The notes below the pieces were generated by a model. The model did no database searches. It had not been told where the DNA came from and saw nothing but the letters and a program-made list of their open reading frames with translations. Both the position numbers and the translations under genes were made by a program. A stretch of 64,000 bases of DNA, taken from positions 186,001-250,000 of the forward strand of contig JACIXD010000004.1 in assembly GCA_014360645.1 (NCBI GenBank). The letters run 5' to 3'. Origin of the DNA: Actinomycetota bacterium (GTDB lineage: Bacteria; Actinomycetota; Geothermincolia; Geothermincolales; RBG-13-55-18). The stretch's first letter is position 1. Each line of letters begins with the position of its first letter. This document shows, one piece after another, positions 43,813 to 52,653 of this stretch.

Positions 43813-44838
43813 CTAGAAGAAGAGCTGGGCGAGCTCGTAGAGCTCGAGGTCCACCTGCTTGGTGCCGGCCAGCGCCTCGGAGTAGGGCACCGCTTTCACC
43901 CGGTTGGCGCACATGCAGGCCATGTGGTCGAAGATCCCCTCCTCCACCATCTGCACCGCGTAGGCCCCCAGCCGGGTTGCGAGCACGCGGTCGAAGACGG
44001 TGGGGGTTCCCCCCCGCTGCAGGTGCCCCAGGTGGGTCACCCTGGTCTCGTAGCCGGTGGCACGCTCTATCTCCTCCGCGAGCCAGTTACCGATACCGCC
44101 CAGGCGCACATGGCCGAAGGGGTCCTTCTTCTGGTCCAGGACGAACTGTTCCTCCACCCCTTCCGGCCGCGCGCCCTCCGAGACCACGATGATAGAGAAG
44201 TGCTTGTTCATCCTGCGGCGCTTCTCGATGCGCTCCACCACGTCGTCGAGGGCGAAGGGCACCTCAGGGATGAGGATGCTGTCCGCTCCCCCGGCGATAC
44301 CGGAGATGAGGGCGATCCAGCCCGCGTCCCTGCCCATGACCTCCAGGATCATGATGCGGTGGTGCGAAAAGGCGGTGGTGTGGAGCTTGTCCAAGGCATC
44401 GGTGGCCACCGCCACCGCGGTGTCGAAGCCGATGGAATAATCTGTTCCCGGCAGGTCATTGTCGATGGTCTGGGGGATTCCCACGCACTTCACGCCGTGT
44501 TCCGCCAGGCGGTGAGCGACGCCGTTGGTGTCCTCGCCGCCGATGGCTATCACCGCGTCTATGCCGTGTTTGCGCAGGTTCACCATGATGTTCTCGAGGC
44601 CGTTCTCTATCTTGAAGGGATTGGTGCGGGAGGTGCCCAGGATGGTACCTCCGCGCTGGATGATCCCCGAGACGGAGCCCATGAAGAGCGGTTCCACCTC
44701 GTCGTAGACGAGTCCCCTCCAGCCGCGCTTTATACCTATCACCTCGTGGCCGTCGGCTATGGCCTTGCGCACAACCGCACGGATGGCGGCGTTGATGGCG
44801 GAACTGTCCCCGCCTCCCGTAAGCAACGCGATCCTCAC
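43813..44838 (-). CDS. pfkA: 6-phosphofructokinase (phosphoryl donor uncertain)
   Basis: 341 residues, group A PFK. It phosphorylates fructose 6-phosphate. Catalytic PQTIDNDLPGTD near 122, MGRDAGWIA near 172, RPEGVEEQF near 215 and THLGHLQRGG near 290 are all present. The nucleotide site is unusual: the N-terminal loop reads GGGDSSAIN where GGDxPGxN is normal, GGED near 100 has the aspartate found in PPi-dependent enzymes, but the next key position is Q (PQTIDND) instead of G (ATP type) or K (PPi type). The GTG at 44838 follows AAAAAGGAGGAATGACGGA. The aldolase gene lies 361 bases upstream on the same strand. Confidence 0.92.
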   Translation of the reverse strand: MRIALLTGGGDSSAINAAIRAVVRKAIADGHEVIGIKRGWRGLVYDEVEPLFMGSVSGIIQRGGTILGTSRTNPFKIENGLENIMVNLRKHGIDAVIAIGGEDTNGVAHRLAEHGVKCVGIPQTIDNDLPGTDYSIGFDTAVAVATDALDKLHTTAFSHHRIMILEVMGRDAGWIALISGIAGGADSILIPEVPFALDDVVERIEKRRRMNKHFSIIVVSEGARPEGVEEQFVLDQKKDPFGHVRLGGIGNWLAEEIERATGYETRVTHLGHLQRGGTPTVFDRVLATRLGAYAVQMVEEGIFDHMACMCANRVKAVPYSEALAGTKQVDLELYELAQLFF

Positions 44839-45199
44839 TCCGTCATTCCTCCTTTTTCTTCCCCGTCCGTATTTATATGCCCGCGCGGCGGGCTTGATCG
44901 CCACGTCACCCCATGACCGTCTCCGCCGGGCGTCTTTCGCCTTTTCCCCTCACCTCCTCGGAGCTCACACGTTGCCGCGTGGGACTCCTTGCCCGTCTTT
45001 TCTTACGACTCCGCTGCAACGACTCGGCATTCTGTCCCCGCTTCCGCGGCCCCTATCGGCGCGCCTCTCCGCCACCTCCCCAAGCGTGCGGCTCTCCCGC
45101 TTGCCAACCCGGTCGCGCTCTTCTTGCTTCAGGGGGTTGAGGGTCTTTCGGACTTGCTTTCCGGCGCGGATTTATGTCCCATGTCCGGGGCTGACCCCA
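44839..45199. other. Intergenic region between aldolase and PFK genes
   Basis: 361 bases with no gene of plausible composition. The part next to the aldolase stop (45175-45199) is a copy of the TGTCCCATGTCCGGGGCTGA repeat end also found at 19985-20008; read on the minus strand it forms a GGGG-TCAG-CCCC hairpin just after the stop. The promoter of pfkA on the minus strand should lie here but is not recognisable. Confidence 0.5.
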
Positions 45200-46054
45200 T
45201 CAAGCGCGGCCGGCGCAGCCGAAGAGCCGCATCTTGCGCGCCACCACCTCCCGCATGGCCTCCCGTGCCGGGGCGAGGATCTTGCGTGGGTCGATCTGCT
45301 CGGGGTTCTCGTTGACGAACCTGGCCACCGCCTGCCGGAAGGCGTCCCGCACCTCGGTGTCGATGTTTATCTTGTCCACGCCGATGGCACACGCCTCCCT
45401 GATCATCTCGTCGGGGATGCCGCTCGCCCCGTGCAGAACCAGGGGGATGGAGACCCGGGCGCGGATGGCGCGCAGGCGTTCGAAATCCAGCTTCGGCTCG
45501 CCCTTGTACCATCCATGGGCATTGCCGATGGAGACCGCCAGGGAGTCGATCCCCGTCCTCTCCACGAACTCCGCCGCCTGGTCGGGATCGGTCATGGAGG
45601 CCTCCCTCTCGGAAACGGATATCTGGTCCTCCACCCCCACCAGGCGCCCCAGTTCCGCCTCGGTGGAGGCGCCCGCAGCGCGCGCCATCTCCACCGCCTG
45701 GCGAGTGAGGGCGACGTTCTCCTCGAAGGAGAGCTTGCTGCCGTCGATCATCACCGAGGAAAAACCGTGGTCGAGCGCCGCCTTGACCTCCTCCAGGCTG
45801 GTCCCGTGGTCCAGGTGGAGGGACATGGGCACGTCGGCGGACTCCGAGGCCACGCGGGCGATGGCCGCCAGGTAGGCCACGCCGGCGTACTTCATGGCCC
45901 CCGGGGACACGGCGAGGATGAGGGGCGAACGCTCCTCCACCGCCGCCTCCACGATGGAGAGGGTGATCTCCAGGTTGTTGGTGTTGAAGGCCCCTACGGC
46001 GTAACCTCCGGCCATGGCCCGGTCAAGCAGCTCCGCGTTGGTCACGAAAGCCAT
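45200..46054 (-). CDS. fba: Class II fructose-bisphosphate aldolase
   Basis: 284 residues. Zinc-dependent class II aldolase/tagatose-bisphosphate aldolase family, cleaving fructose 1,6-bisphosphate to triose phosphates. The zinc and catalytic motifs are intact: LHLDHGTS near 80, SVMIDGSKLS near 102, EAELGRLVG near 133, SIGNAHGWYKG near 180, LVLHGASGIPD near 212 and KINIDTEVR near 235. The second ATG of a pair (46054) is preferred to 46060 for spacing from GGAGGAGGGG. It and the PFK gene are consecutive on the minus strand, so two successive glycolytic steps are encoded together. The stop codon is inside the start of a dispersed repeat. Confidence 0.92.
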   Translation of the reverse strand: MAFVTNAELLDRAMAGGYAVGAFNTNNLEITLSIVEAAVEERSPLILAVSPGAMKYAGVAYLAAIARVASESADVPMSLHLDHGTSLEEVKAALDHGFSSVMIDGSKLSFEENVALTRQAVEMARAAGASTEAELGRLVGVEDQISVSEREASMTDPDQAAEFVERTGIDSLAVSIGNAHGWYKGEPKLDFERLRAIRARVSIPLVLHGASGIPDEMIREACAIGVDKINIDTEVRDAFRQAVARFVNENPEQIDPRKILAPAREAMREVVARKMRLFGCAGRA

Positions 46055-46601
46055 GCGCATCCCCTCCTCCGGGTGACGTATTGCCTGCCATCACGCAAGT
46101 AAAACGGACGGTTCCCGTCTCTGCTCCGCTCCATATCCATCTTCTTCCATCCCTTTTCGCACCCGCCGGAAGGCCATCGGGCCGCACCTCGCGGGACGCC
46201 GGCACGATCCCGCGCCCCATATCCGGGTCCGCGGATCAGGGTAAGACTCCCCGCCCGCACCCCAGGTTCCCGGCGCGACGGCCGGACCACTCCCGCGCCG
46301 CCTTTTTACCGCTGCCCGTGCTCCCCCGCCGAAGCCCGCCCGTGCCCTAATACATACGTTCTCAGGCCCGCGGTTCAGCTCCTGCGTGCGCCGACCCCGC
46401 AGTATAGCAGCCGTGCCCCGAAAAGGTTACTCGCGAGAAGACGTTTTCGCGGCACGACCACATCCAGCCACCACTCTTTATATTTTTCCCTTCGGACCTG
46501 GATTCATGCCCACGCCGCGGATGAAAGGCACCCCGCCGCGCGTCCGGTCGACGGGACAAGCACACGGGCGCCTTTTCGCCGCGAGGTCCTCGCCGGGTCA
46601 C
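46055..46601. other. Intergenic region upstream of aldolase
   Basis: 547 bases with no gene. It should hold the aldolase promoter on the minus strand. The translations of open frames here are low-complexity. It ends where the 88-bp tandem repeat begins. Confidence 0.4.
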
Positions 46602-46880
46602 GAAAACGGGGCCGCGCTGTTCCTCATCCGCCCGGGGGCGGAAGGTGTCACCGTATTCCATGAGGGGTCTCTCTTTTCGAAAGCTCTTTGAAAACGGGGC
46701 CGCGCTGTTCCTCATCCGCCCGGGGGCGGAAGGTGTCACCGTATTCCATGAGGGGTCTCTCTTTTCGAAAGCTCTTTGAAAACGGGGCCGCGCTGTTCCT
46801 CATCCGCCCGGGGGCGGAAGGTGTCACCGTATTCCATGAGGGGTCTCTCTTTTCGAAAGCTCTTCGAAAACGGGGCCGTC
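46602..46880. repeat. 88-bp tandem repeat, three full copies plus a partial fourth
   Basis: GAAAACGGGGCCG starts copies at 46602, 46690, 46778 and 46866 with an exact 88-base period; the first three are nearly identical, the fourth is cut after about 13 bases where the crotonase gene ends. Each unit contains CCGCCCGGGGGCGG and TCTCTTTTCGAAAG palindromic parts. As 88 is not a multiple of three and the units lie after a stop codon, this is not coding. Confidence 0.95.
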
Positions 46881-47690
46881 CTATTCTTCCTCCGCCGGAG
46901 GGGTCGTCTCGCGCGCGCCGAGTCCTCGCTCCCAGCGCCGCAGTATCCCGCGCACGGCGGCGCGGTGCTCTTCCGACAACAGCATCACCGGCTGCACGCT
47001 GCATTCGAGTCCCAGCACCGTGCGCAGCTCCAGCAGGCGGGAGCGGTTGAGCATGCGCTTGGTGGTGGAGATGGTCTCCGGAGACCTCCCGGCGATCTCC
47101 CGCGCCAGGTCCATGACCTCCCGCGAGATCCTCTCGTGCTCCACCACCCGGTTCACCATCCCCATCTCCAGGGCCTCCGCAGCGCCCACCATCCTCCCGG
47201 TGAAGGCCATCTCCTTTGCCCTGGCGATGCCCACCCTCTCGGCGAGGAAGAACGACGACCCCATATCCGGCGCGGCGGCGATGCGTACGAAGCCCATGCA
47301 GAAGAGCGCCCTTTCCGTGGCATAGGTGATGTCGGAGGCGAGGGCCAACCCCAGGCCTCCCCCCACCGCGAAGCCGTCCACCTCCGTGATCACCGGCTTG
47401 GGACCCTCGTAGAGCCGGAGGATGACCTCAGCGAGGAGGGTCATGCTCTGGTTGAGAAAGACGGGGTCGAGGTTCTCCCCCAGCAGGCTGAGGTCGGCTC
47501 CGGAACAGAAGTGGCCCCCCTCGCCCCGCAGCACGATCACCCGCACCGACTCGTCCTCCAGTACGCGCGTGAGGCCCTCCACCATGGGATAACCGAGCTT
47601 GAGGCTGAGGGCGTTCATGTCCTCGGGGCTGTTCATGCTGCAGCAGGCTACGCCGTCCTCGAGCTCCACCTTGAAGATCTCGCCTTCCAT
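46881..47690 (-). CDS. Enoyl-CoA hydratase/isomerase family protein
   Basis: 269 residues, crotonase fold. The oxyanion-hole segment GHFCSGADLSLLG near residue 65 and the second one (VDGFAVGGGLGLALASDITYA near 105) are present. The position usually held by the second catalytic glutamate reads AAPDMGSSFFLAERVG, so an aspartate or no acid acts there, which is common in isomerases and hydrolases of the family. The substrate acyl-CoA is unknown. ATG at 47690 follows GAGGACAGGGGC; the longer frame to 47789 is unsupported. The C-terminus is rich in charged residues (ETTPPAEEE). An 88-bp repeat array follows its stop. Confidence 0.88.
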   Translation of the reverse strand: MEGEIFKVELEDGVACCSMNSPEDMNALSLKLGYPMVEGLTRVLEDESVRVIVLRGEGGHFCSGADLSLLGENLDPVFLNQSMTLLAEVILRLYEGPKPVITEVDGFAVGGGLGLALASDITYATERALFCMGFVRIAAAPDMGSSFFLAERVGIARAKEMAFTGRMVGAAEALEMGMVNRVVEHERISREVMDLAREIAGRSPETISTTKRMLNRSRLLELRTVLGLECSVQPVMLLSEEHRAAVRGILRRWERGLGARETTPPAEEE

Positions 47691-47827
47691 GCCCCTGTCC
47701 TCCCTGCCATCTCCGGCAGCAAACCCATGCCGCCTTCCCCGTGATCCGTCATGCCAGGCCGGATCGAGCCGCTGAAGCGGGTGCCGCAAGCTGACGGCCC
47801 CCTCCTCTCCAGGAGCCGGTGACGCGA

Positions 47828-47944
47828 GCTCAGCCCCTCAGCGCCTCGACCAGCTTCTTTCTTCGTAATCCTCTCGGAGCCAATTCGGATGAGGCGCGGT
47901 TTTTCCTGCTCAGCCCCTCAGCGCCTCGACCAGCTTCTTTCTTC
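47828..47944. repeat. 37-bp direct duplication of a gene's 3' end
   Basis: GCTCAGCCCCTCAGCGCCTC and the next 17 bases occur at 47828-47864 and again at 47908-47944, 80 bases apart. The right copy includes the last codons and stop of the 73-residue gene (KKLVEALRG); the left copy is an orphan 3' end, so a short tandem duplication happened after the stop. Confidence 0.9.
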
Positions 47945-48131
47945 CCTCCTCGTCGGAGAGCATCTCCTTGAGCTTCCTCCACGCGAGAGGACAGTCCTTG
48001 TATTCCACGCCCACCAGCGCGTGCAACCTCGCGTCCAGTTCCCTCTTCCTCGCCCCGTCCGCCTTGACCTCCTGGAGGTCTATGCCCGCCTCCTCGAAGA
48101 GGCTGGCCAGATGCCGGAAATAGCAGGACAT
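47910..48131 (-). CDS. Small conserved-looking protein (73 aa) of unknown function
   Basis: A 73-residue protein with good coding character: alternating charged and hydrophobic helix residues (LRHLASLFEEAGIDLQEV) and a KDCPLAWRKLKEMLSDEEGRKKLVEALRG-type tail. Two cysteines (CYF at the N-terminus and DCP near 49) could form a redox pair or bind metal. ATG at 48131 has AAAAGGAGGCCTTGC upstream. The last 12 residues of coding sequence plus stop are duplicated downstream. I do not recognise the family. Confidence 0.65.
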   Translation of the reverse strand: MSCYFRHLASLFEEAGIDLQEVKADGARKRELDARLHALVGVEYKDCPLAWRKLKEMLSDEEGRKKLVEALRG

Positions 48132-48282
48132 GCAAGGCCTCCTTTTCCTCGCGCCTCCCTCGCCCCGTCCCGAGGGGTCCTTCCCATCCTATTCAACCAC
48201 AAACGGCCTTACGCCGCAGGGCTCGTTTCCATTATCATAGGGTGTACGCACCCCGCGGCGAGGGAGGGAGACGAGACGGGAC

Positions 48283-49740
48283 ATGCGCGTAGCCCTGATA
48301 TACCCGGACTACTATCACAGCGGCTGCATCGAGGGGGAGCCCCAGGGCAGGGTGCACCTCGGGAGCGGGTACCTCTCCGCGGTGCTCAAGCGCGCGGGGC
48401 ACGATGTGGCCTTCCTGCACCTCCTGGAGCCCACCGACCGCGACGCCTTCCTGGAGTGGCTCACGGCCCAGGACGCCGGCCTGGTGGCCTTCTCCACCAC
48501 CAGCCTCATGTTCCCCAAGGTGCGCCGCATGGCGCGATGGGTCAAGGAGGAGACGGGGCTCCCGGTGGTGACGGGAGGGGTGCATCCCACCCTGGACCCC
48601 CTCGGGACCCTGGAGGAGACGAGCATCGACCTGGTGTGCGTGGGCGAAGGGGAGGCGGCCCTGCTGGAGCTGGTGGAGGCGCTGGAGGGGCGCGGGGAGG
48701 TGGACGCGGTCCCGAGCCTCATGGGAAGGTGGCGGGGAAGGGAGTTCGCCAATCCGGTGCAGCCCCTGCTGGAAGACCTTGACAGCCTTCCCTTCCCGGA
48801 CCGCTCCATCTTCGACATGTCGCGCCTGGCGCCGGACCAGCGCGAGCGCATCACGGTGATGGCCTCGCGCGGTTGCCCCTACCGCTGCCGCTACTGCTCC
48901 AACCACGCCCAGAGGAGCGTCTATCCGGACGGGGGCCGCTATGTGCGCTTCCGCAGCGTGGACAACGTGCTCACGGAGATCGAGGAGCTGGCGGCGTACG
49001 CAGAGGGCGTGGACCACGTGCGCTTCGACGACGACATCCTCACCCTGCGCCCCGCCTGGTTCCAGGAGTTCGTGCGGGAATATCCGCGCCGCGTGGACCT
49101 CCCCTTCATCTGCAACTCCCGGGTGGACCTCCTCGACGAGGAGAAGATCGCTGCCCTCAAGGAGGCCGGGTGCAAGACCATATGCATGGGCATCGAGAGC
49201 GGCAACCCCTGGCTGAGGAAAAACGTCCTCGGCCGCAGGATGAGCGACCAGCGCATCCTGGACGCCTTCCGGCTCTGCCGCAAGTACGGCATCGGGACCG
49301 TCTCCCTGAACATGATGGGGTTCCCCCAGGAGGACTTTTCCATGGTCCTGGACACGGTGAAGCTCAACGGGCGCGCCCGGCCCGGCATCACCCAGATCAC
49401 CGTCTTCTACCCCTTCCCGGGCACCGAGCTCTACCGCGACTGCAGGGAAAAGGGCCTGTTCGTGGACGAGGACACCGACACCCTGTTCACCCGCCGCTCC
49501 GCCCTCAGGCTGGAGGGGATCAGCGAGGAGCAGATGGAGCTGGTGAGCGAGTACTTCACCGTCCTCGCCTGGCTCTACCACGGCATCTTCACCCTCCCGG
49601 ACGCGCTCTCCCGACCCCTAGAACGCCTGACGGACCAGGCACTGTCCAGCGGGCTCATCCCCCACGCATGGAAGAAGAAGGCCTGCGAACGCCTCCTTTC
49701 CCGCCTGCCTTGGGAATGGTACATGACCACCAAGTATTAG
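48283..49740 (+). CDS. B12-binding radical SAM protein
   Basis: 485 residues. Residues 1-150 form a cobalamin-binding-like Rossmann domain (MRVALIYPDYYHSG, FSTTSLMFPKVRRM, PVVTGGVHPTL, CVGEGEAAL). The radical SAM core starts near 195 with CPYRCRYC (CxxxCxxC) and continues through the TIM-barrel with RVDLLDEEKIAALKEAGC and GIESGNPWLRKNVLGR. Such enzymes methylate or rearrange lipids, hopanoids or small molecules; the presence of HPTLDPLG and GxxMGFPQE resembles the hopanoid/bacteriochlorophyll methylase branch, but substrate is not assignable. ATG after GGGAGACGAGACGGGAC. It is a single gene between the small Cys protein and a long gap. Confidence 0.9.
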   Translation: MRVALIYPDYYHSGCIEGEPQGRVHLGSGYLSAVLKRAGHDVAFLHLLEPTDRDAFLEWLTAQDAGLVAFSTTSLMFPKVRRMARWVKEETGLPVVTGGVHPTLDPLGTLEETSIDLVCVGEGEAALLELVEALEGRGEVDAVPSLMGRWRGREFANPVQPLLEDLDSLPFPDRSIFDMSRLAPDQRERITVMASRGCPYRCRYCSNHAQRSVYPDGGRYVRFRSVDNVLTEIEELAAYAEGVDHVRFDDDILTLRPAWFQEFVREYPRRVDLPFICNSRVDLLDEEKIAALKEAGCKTICMGIESGNPWLRKNVLGRRMSDQRILDAFRLCRKYGIGTVSLNMMGFPQEDFSMVLDTVKLNGRARPGITQITVFYPFPGTELYRDCREKGLFVDEDTDTLFTRRSALRLEGISEEQMELVSEYFTVLAWLYHGIFTLPDALSRPLERLTDQALSSGLIPHAWKKKACERLLSRLPWEWYMTTKY

Positions 49741-50706
49741 CGTTCGCCTTCCTCCGTTCTGCGCCGACGGCGCGATGCGCCCCACATGATCCCTCGGGGC
49801 GGGCCGGCCGCCTGCGGCGCTGATCCCCGCGCCCGCCGGCCGCAACACCGCCCTCTCCAGTAAGGTCTCGGACATCACCCTCACAGCGGAGCCGGACGGA
49901 CAAATCGAAGAGGAGGCCTTCGCGGTGCCGGGGGACTTCCGGGCGGCGAACGTAGCCCCCGAACACGTAGGACCTGGATATCATCCCGGGGAACACGCTC
50001 CCCAACGTGCATTTCATCGCCCATGACCCCGAAGGGAGGGCCCCACCACCACCCGACGGCAATATGCGGCATATGCGGTGACCGTGCAGGTATCGAGGAG
50101 GCCTTCCAGGGATGCAGCGGCCACCTCGTGGAGGAGTGCAAGGCTTACCTGCCTGCGGAGGGGCACGGACTCTACCGGAGGCTCTACCGGAGGCTCAGGA
50201 GGCAGTGTCCGGCAAAAACGCATACCGCCAGATGACCTCTTGGACACCCGGCATACTGACCATACGTCTTTCTGCATTCGCCCCGGTCAAAAGAAGAAAC
50301 ACCCCCCTCGTTTTACTGATTCTTGACCTTTTCTTGGTTCCTGTTTAGAAGCGTCCGTTTACCATCGGTGTTGTTGAGGTGCCGGGGTGCGGCCGGTCAA
50401 GCGGAGCGGTGGTCGTGGCGGAAGAGAGGCCGCGAGACGATTAGGATACGAACCCGCCCAGCATAAAGGAGGTGTAGGCGGCGATATTGGTGGTCTGGAC
50501 GCGCCGCGGCGAGGTGGAGCGGGCGGCCAAGTCCAAGGCGACCACAGGGAAGAAGGTGGGTAGCGGAAAGGGGGCAGTACAGATGCCATGATGCCGTGGC
50601 GCATGCATGGCTCGATGCGGACGGGCAGAGATGTCGCGAAACCCGTGCTGCCGGTCACGACATGGCGGGACCGCGAAAGGGGAAACGGAGAGAGGGGGTG
50701 TGCCGG
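49741..50706. other. Long gene-poor stretch with possible remnants
   Basis: 966 bases. On the minus strand, 49850-49990 gives a protein-like SRSYVFGGYVRRPEVPRH with LLFDLSVRL, and 50441-50560 ends in TTNIAAYTSFMLGGFVS before a TAA; both are short and without start or intact domain, so they look like remnants of lost genes of unknown identity. Positions 50176-50200 hold a small tandem duplication (GGCTCTACCGGAGGCTC). No complete gene is supported. Confidence 0.4.
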
Positions 50707-50889
50707 ATGTTGTTCATAAGCTCGTATTCCTGGCTCCTGACCGTCGTATACATATGCTTCGGAGCCCTGCTGGCCGTCTACTTCGCGGCCGTGGTCGTCT
50801 CTTACAGGCGCCGGCGCGGCGGGGGGATGCCGTGCGCTGGGGCGAGTATACCGGGTGCGTACGGCATTTCAGGCGCAAGCATGGCCTGA
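50707..50889 (+). CDS. Putative small single-pass membrane protein (60 aa)
   Basis: A 60-residue frame with one clear hydrophobic helix (WLLTVVYICFGALLAVYFAAVVVSY without the first residues, roughly 8-30) followed by a basic RRRRGGG stop-transfer, then a glycine/serine-rich tail. ATG at 50707 has GAGAGGGGG about 12 bases upstream, a moderate site. The topology and codon use look real for such a short frame, but no family is recognised and the neighbourhood is otherwise empty. Could be a small membrane subunit or chance. Confidence 0.4.
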   Translation: MLFISSYSWLLTVVYICFGALLAVYFAAVVVSYRRRRGGGMPCAGASIPGAYGISGASMA

Positions 50890-51413
50890 TCAGGCACCGG
50901 CACGGAATCGTTCACACCTGAAAGCCGCAACTGCCGCGCCCGAGAGCCTGAGAGAGTGTCCGCATCCGGGTGCGTCTGAAGAAGAGTATGCCGGAGGACG
51001 CGCAAGCATGCGGCGCCGGCGGGATCTCCCTCGGCGGGCCATATGGTTGCATGATCCGCTGCTGTTCATCTCGATCGGTTTTCCCGGCAGTCGAGAAGGC
51101 TCGAGGCGAGGACCGTCTGCCCCGGCCTGCCCCGTGGCGGAGGCCTTCCGATTCCTCGGCATGCAGGCGCCGAAAGCGCGAGGATGAGGCGGGGCCGGAG
51201 GCCGCGTCGCCGCGGAGCAAGTCGGGGACAAGCCGTGGAGAGAGGCCGCACAATCCGCAAGGCCGGGGGCCTCTGTCCCGCGTTTTGCCGCGAACCTTCA
51301 AAGACGGCAATGGCGGGAAGGGGAAACCTCCTCACGAGGAACAACCCCGGAACGCAGCGCTGCACGAGCCGCCGACGCTCAACGACGCGTTCAGGGGAGG
51401 CAAGGGTATGGGT
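50890..51413. other. Intergenic region before the tRNA terminator
   Basis: 524 bases with no gene of plausible composition; all frames have random, arginine-rich translations. No promoter or structured RNA was recognised. Confidence 0.4.
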
Positions 51414-51447
51414 AGAAAACAGGTCAGGGTTCTTGTCCCTGACCTGC
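51414..51447 (-). terminator. Rho-independent terminator of tRNA-fMet
   Basis: On the minus strand CAGGTCAGGG pairs perfectly with CCCTGACCTG (10-bp stem, 7-base loop) and is followed by TTTTCT. It starts 9 bases after the tRNA 3' end and ends its transcript. Confidence 0.88.
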
Positions 51448-51455
51448 TCTTGCCT

Positions 51456-51532
<77 letters not shown>

Positions 51533-52029
51533 CGATTCTCACGCTTACAACTATTATATGTAACAGCATACGGGTGAATTGTAAAGGAACCGGCACTCGA
51601 TCTCCTCACCTTACGAGGAGCTGCTGCGCCAATGGCGGTATGCCCCGGGTGAATCGCAAAGGAACCGGCACTCGATCTCCTCGCCGCAACTCGCTTCGGA
51701 GATCAGACATATGGTCATGGTCCATCGGGTCGAATGCCCTTGAGCCCGCCCCTTTCTTCTTGCTGAGCTTGCCGGGCCCGTCGGAACGATCGGTCGTCTT
51801 CTTGTTTTCAACCCGGAGCGCCTGCCGGCTCTCCGCAACATCGCTTGCCCGACCTCCATGGACACGATGGCGGCGCACCGGACTCCTTCCACGTTGTCAA
51901 CGTATCTGCCCAGAAAATACAATCTCATCAGGTATAAAGCCTCGCCAAAGTGGACGTAACGGGCATGTTGCCGCGGTTGCGAGGCGGAGCGGACCGGATC
52001 GGGACACGCGAAAGGCGGGAGAGAACAGC
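51533..52029. other. Intergenic region with a short direct repeat
   Basis: 497 bases upstream of the sortase gene. It includes a direct repeat: CGGGTGAATTGTAAAGGAAC and following bases at 51571-51607 recur with minor changes at 51646-51682 (75-base period). An AT-rich patch at 51541-51570 (CTATTATATGTAACAG) directly upstream of the tRNA on the minus strand probably includes its promoter. No gene is seen. Confidence 0.5.
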
Positions 52030-52647
52030 ATGCGCGGGCGCAAGGGAACCATGGTGGCTGTGCTCATGACCGCCGCGGTGATGGTGGCGGCGGCTCTGAT
52101 CATCCCCTATCTTTACCGGCGCGCGCGCGACGCGTCCTCCGGGAGCCCGGACGGGGAGACCCGGCCCCAGGACTACAGGCCCCTCACCCACGACGAACTG
52201 CTCGGTCCGCCCCTCACCTTCGAGACGCCCGCCTTTATCAGCATCCCGGCGGTGGGCATCGACGAGGAGGTGCGCGAGGGCAGCGACGACGAGGAAGAGC
52301 TCTATGCCATCCTCGCCCTGGGGCCTATCCACCTCCCCCACACCGGCTTTCCTGGCTGGCCGGGCAACTGCGTGATCTCCGGTCACCGCACCACCAAGAC
52401 CAGGCCCTTCAACCGCCTGGACGAGCTGAAGCCCGGGGACGCGGTGTTCATCCGCAACCCGCGCGGGGTCTACGAATACCGTGTCACGGAGCTGCGCTAC
52501 ATAGACCCCAGCGAGAACGTGACCCTCTACACCTCCGAACCCACCCTCACCCTCACCACCTGCGCCCCCGAGGGAGACGCCACCCTGCGTCTGGTGGTGA
52601 GGGCCTCCCTGCAAGGCTTCACCCCCGTGGAGGAGATGGAGGAATAG
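52030..52647 (+). CDS. Class D/E-like sortase
   Basis: 205 residues. Signal anchor at residues 7-28 followed by a short linker and the sortase fold with all three catalytic residues: GNCVISGHRTT (His) near 116, TLTTCAPEG (Cys) near 176 and LRLVV (Arg) near 187. The TLTTC signature and small size fit class E/D housekeeping-type enzymes of Actinomycetota and relatives. It joins a protein with an LPxTG-like signal to a cell wall or pilin acceptor. No protein with a sorting signal is in this window, so it is an orphan. ATG at 52030 follows GCGGGAGAGAACAGC. Convergent with the Cys-finger protein gene, 6 bases apart. Confidence 0.88.
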   Translation: MRGRKGTMVAVLMTAAVMVAAALIIPYLYRRARDASSGSPDGETRPQDYRPLTHDELLGPPLTFETPAFISIPAVGIDEEVREGSDDEEELYAILALGPIHLPHTGFPGWPGNCVISGHRTTKTRPFNRLDELKPGDAVFIRNPRGVYEYRVTELRYIDPSENVTLYTSEPTLTLTTCAPEGDATLRLVVRASLQGFTPVEEMEE

Positions 52648-52653
52648 GCGGGG

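Noticed and set aside
46602-46880. CRISPR-like array
   Set aside because: The units are contiguous 88-base copies without variable spacers and no cas gene is present.
49850-49990. Minus-strand fragment with SRSYVFGGYVRRPEVPRH
   Set aside because: Faint resemblance to DUF3870-type N-termini, but too short and without intact ends to call.
50441-50590. Minus-strand fragment ending TTNIAAYTSFMLGGFVS before a stop
   Set aside because: Looks protein-like but is under 50 residues, has no start and no identifiable family, so it was recorded only as a possible remnant.
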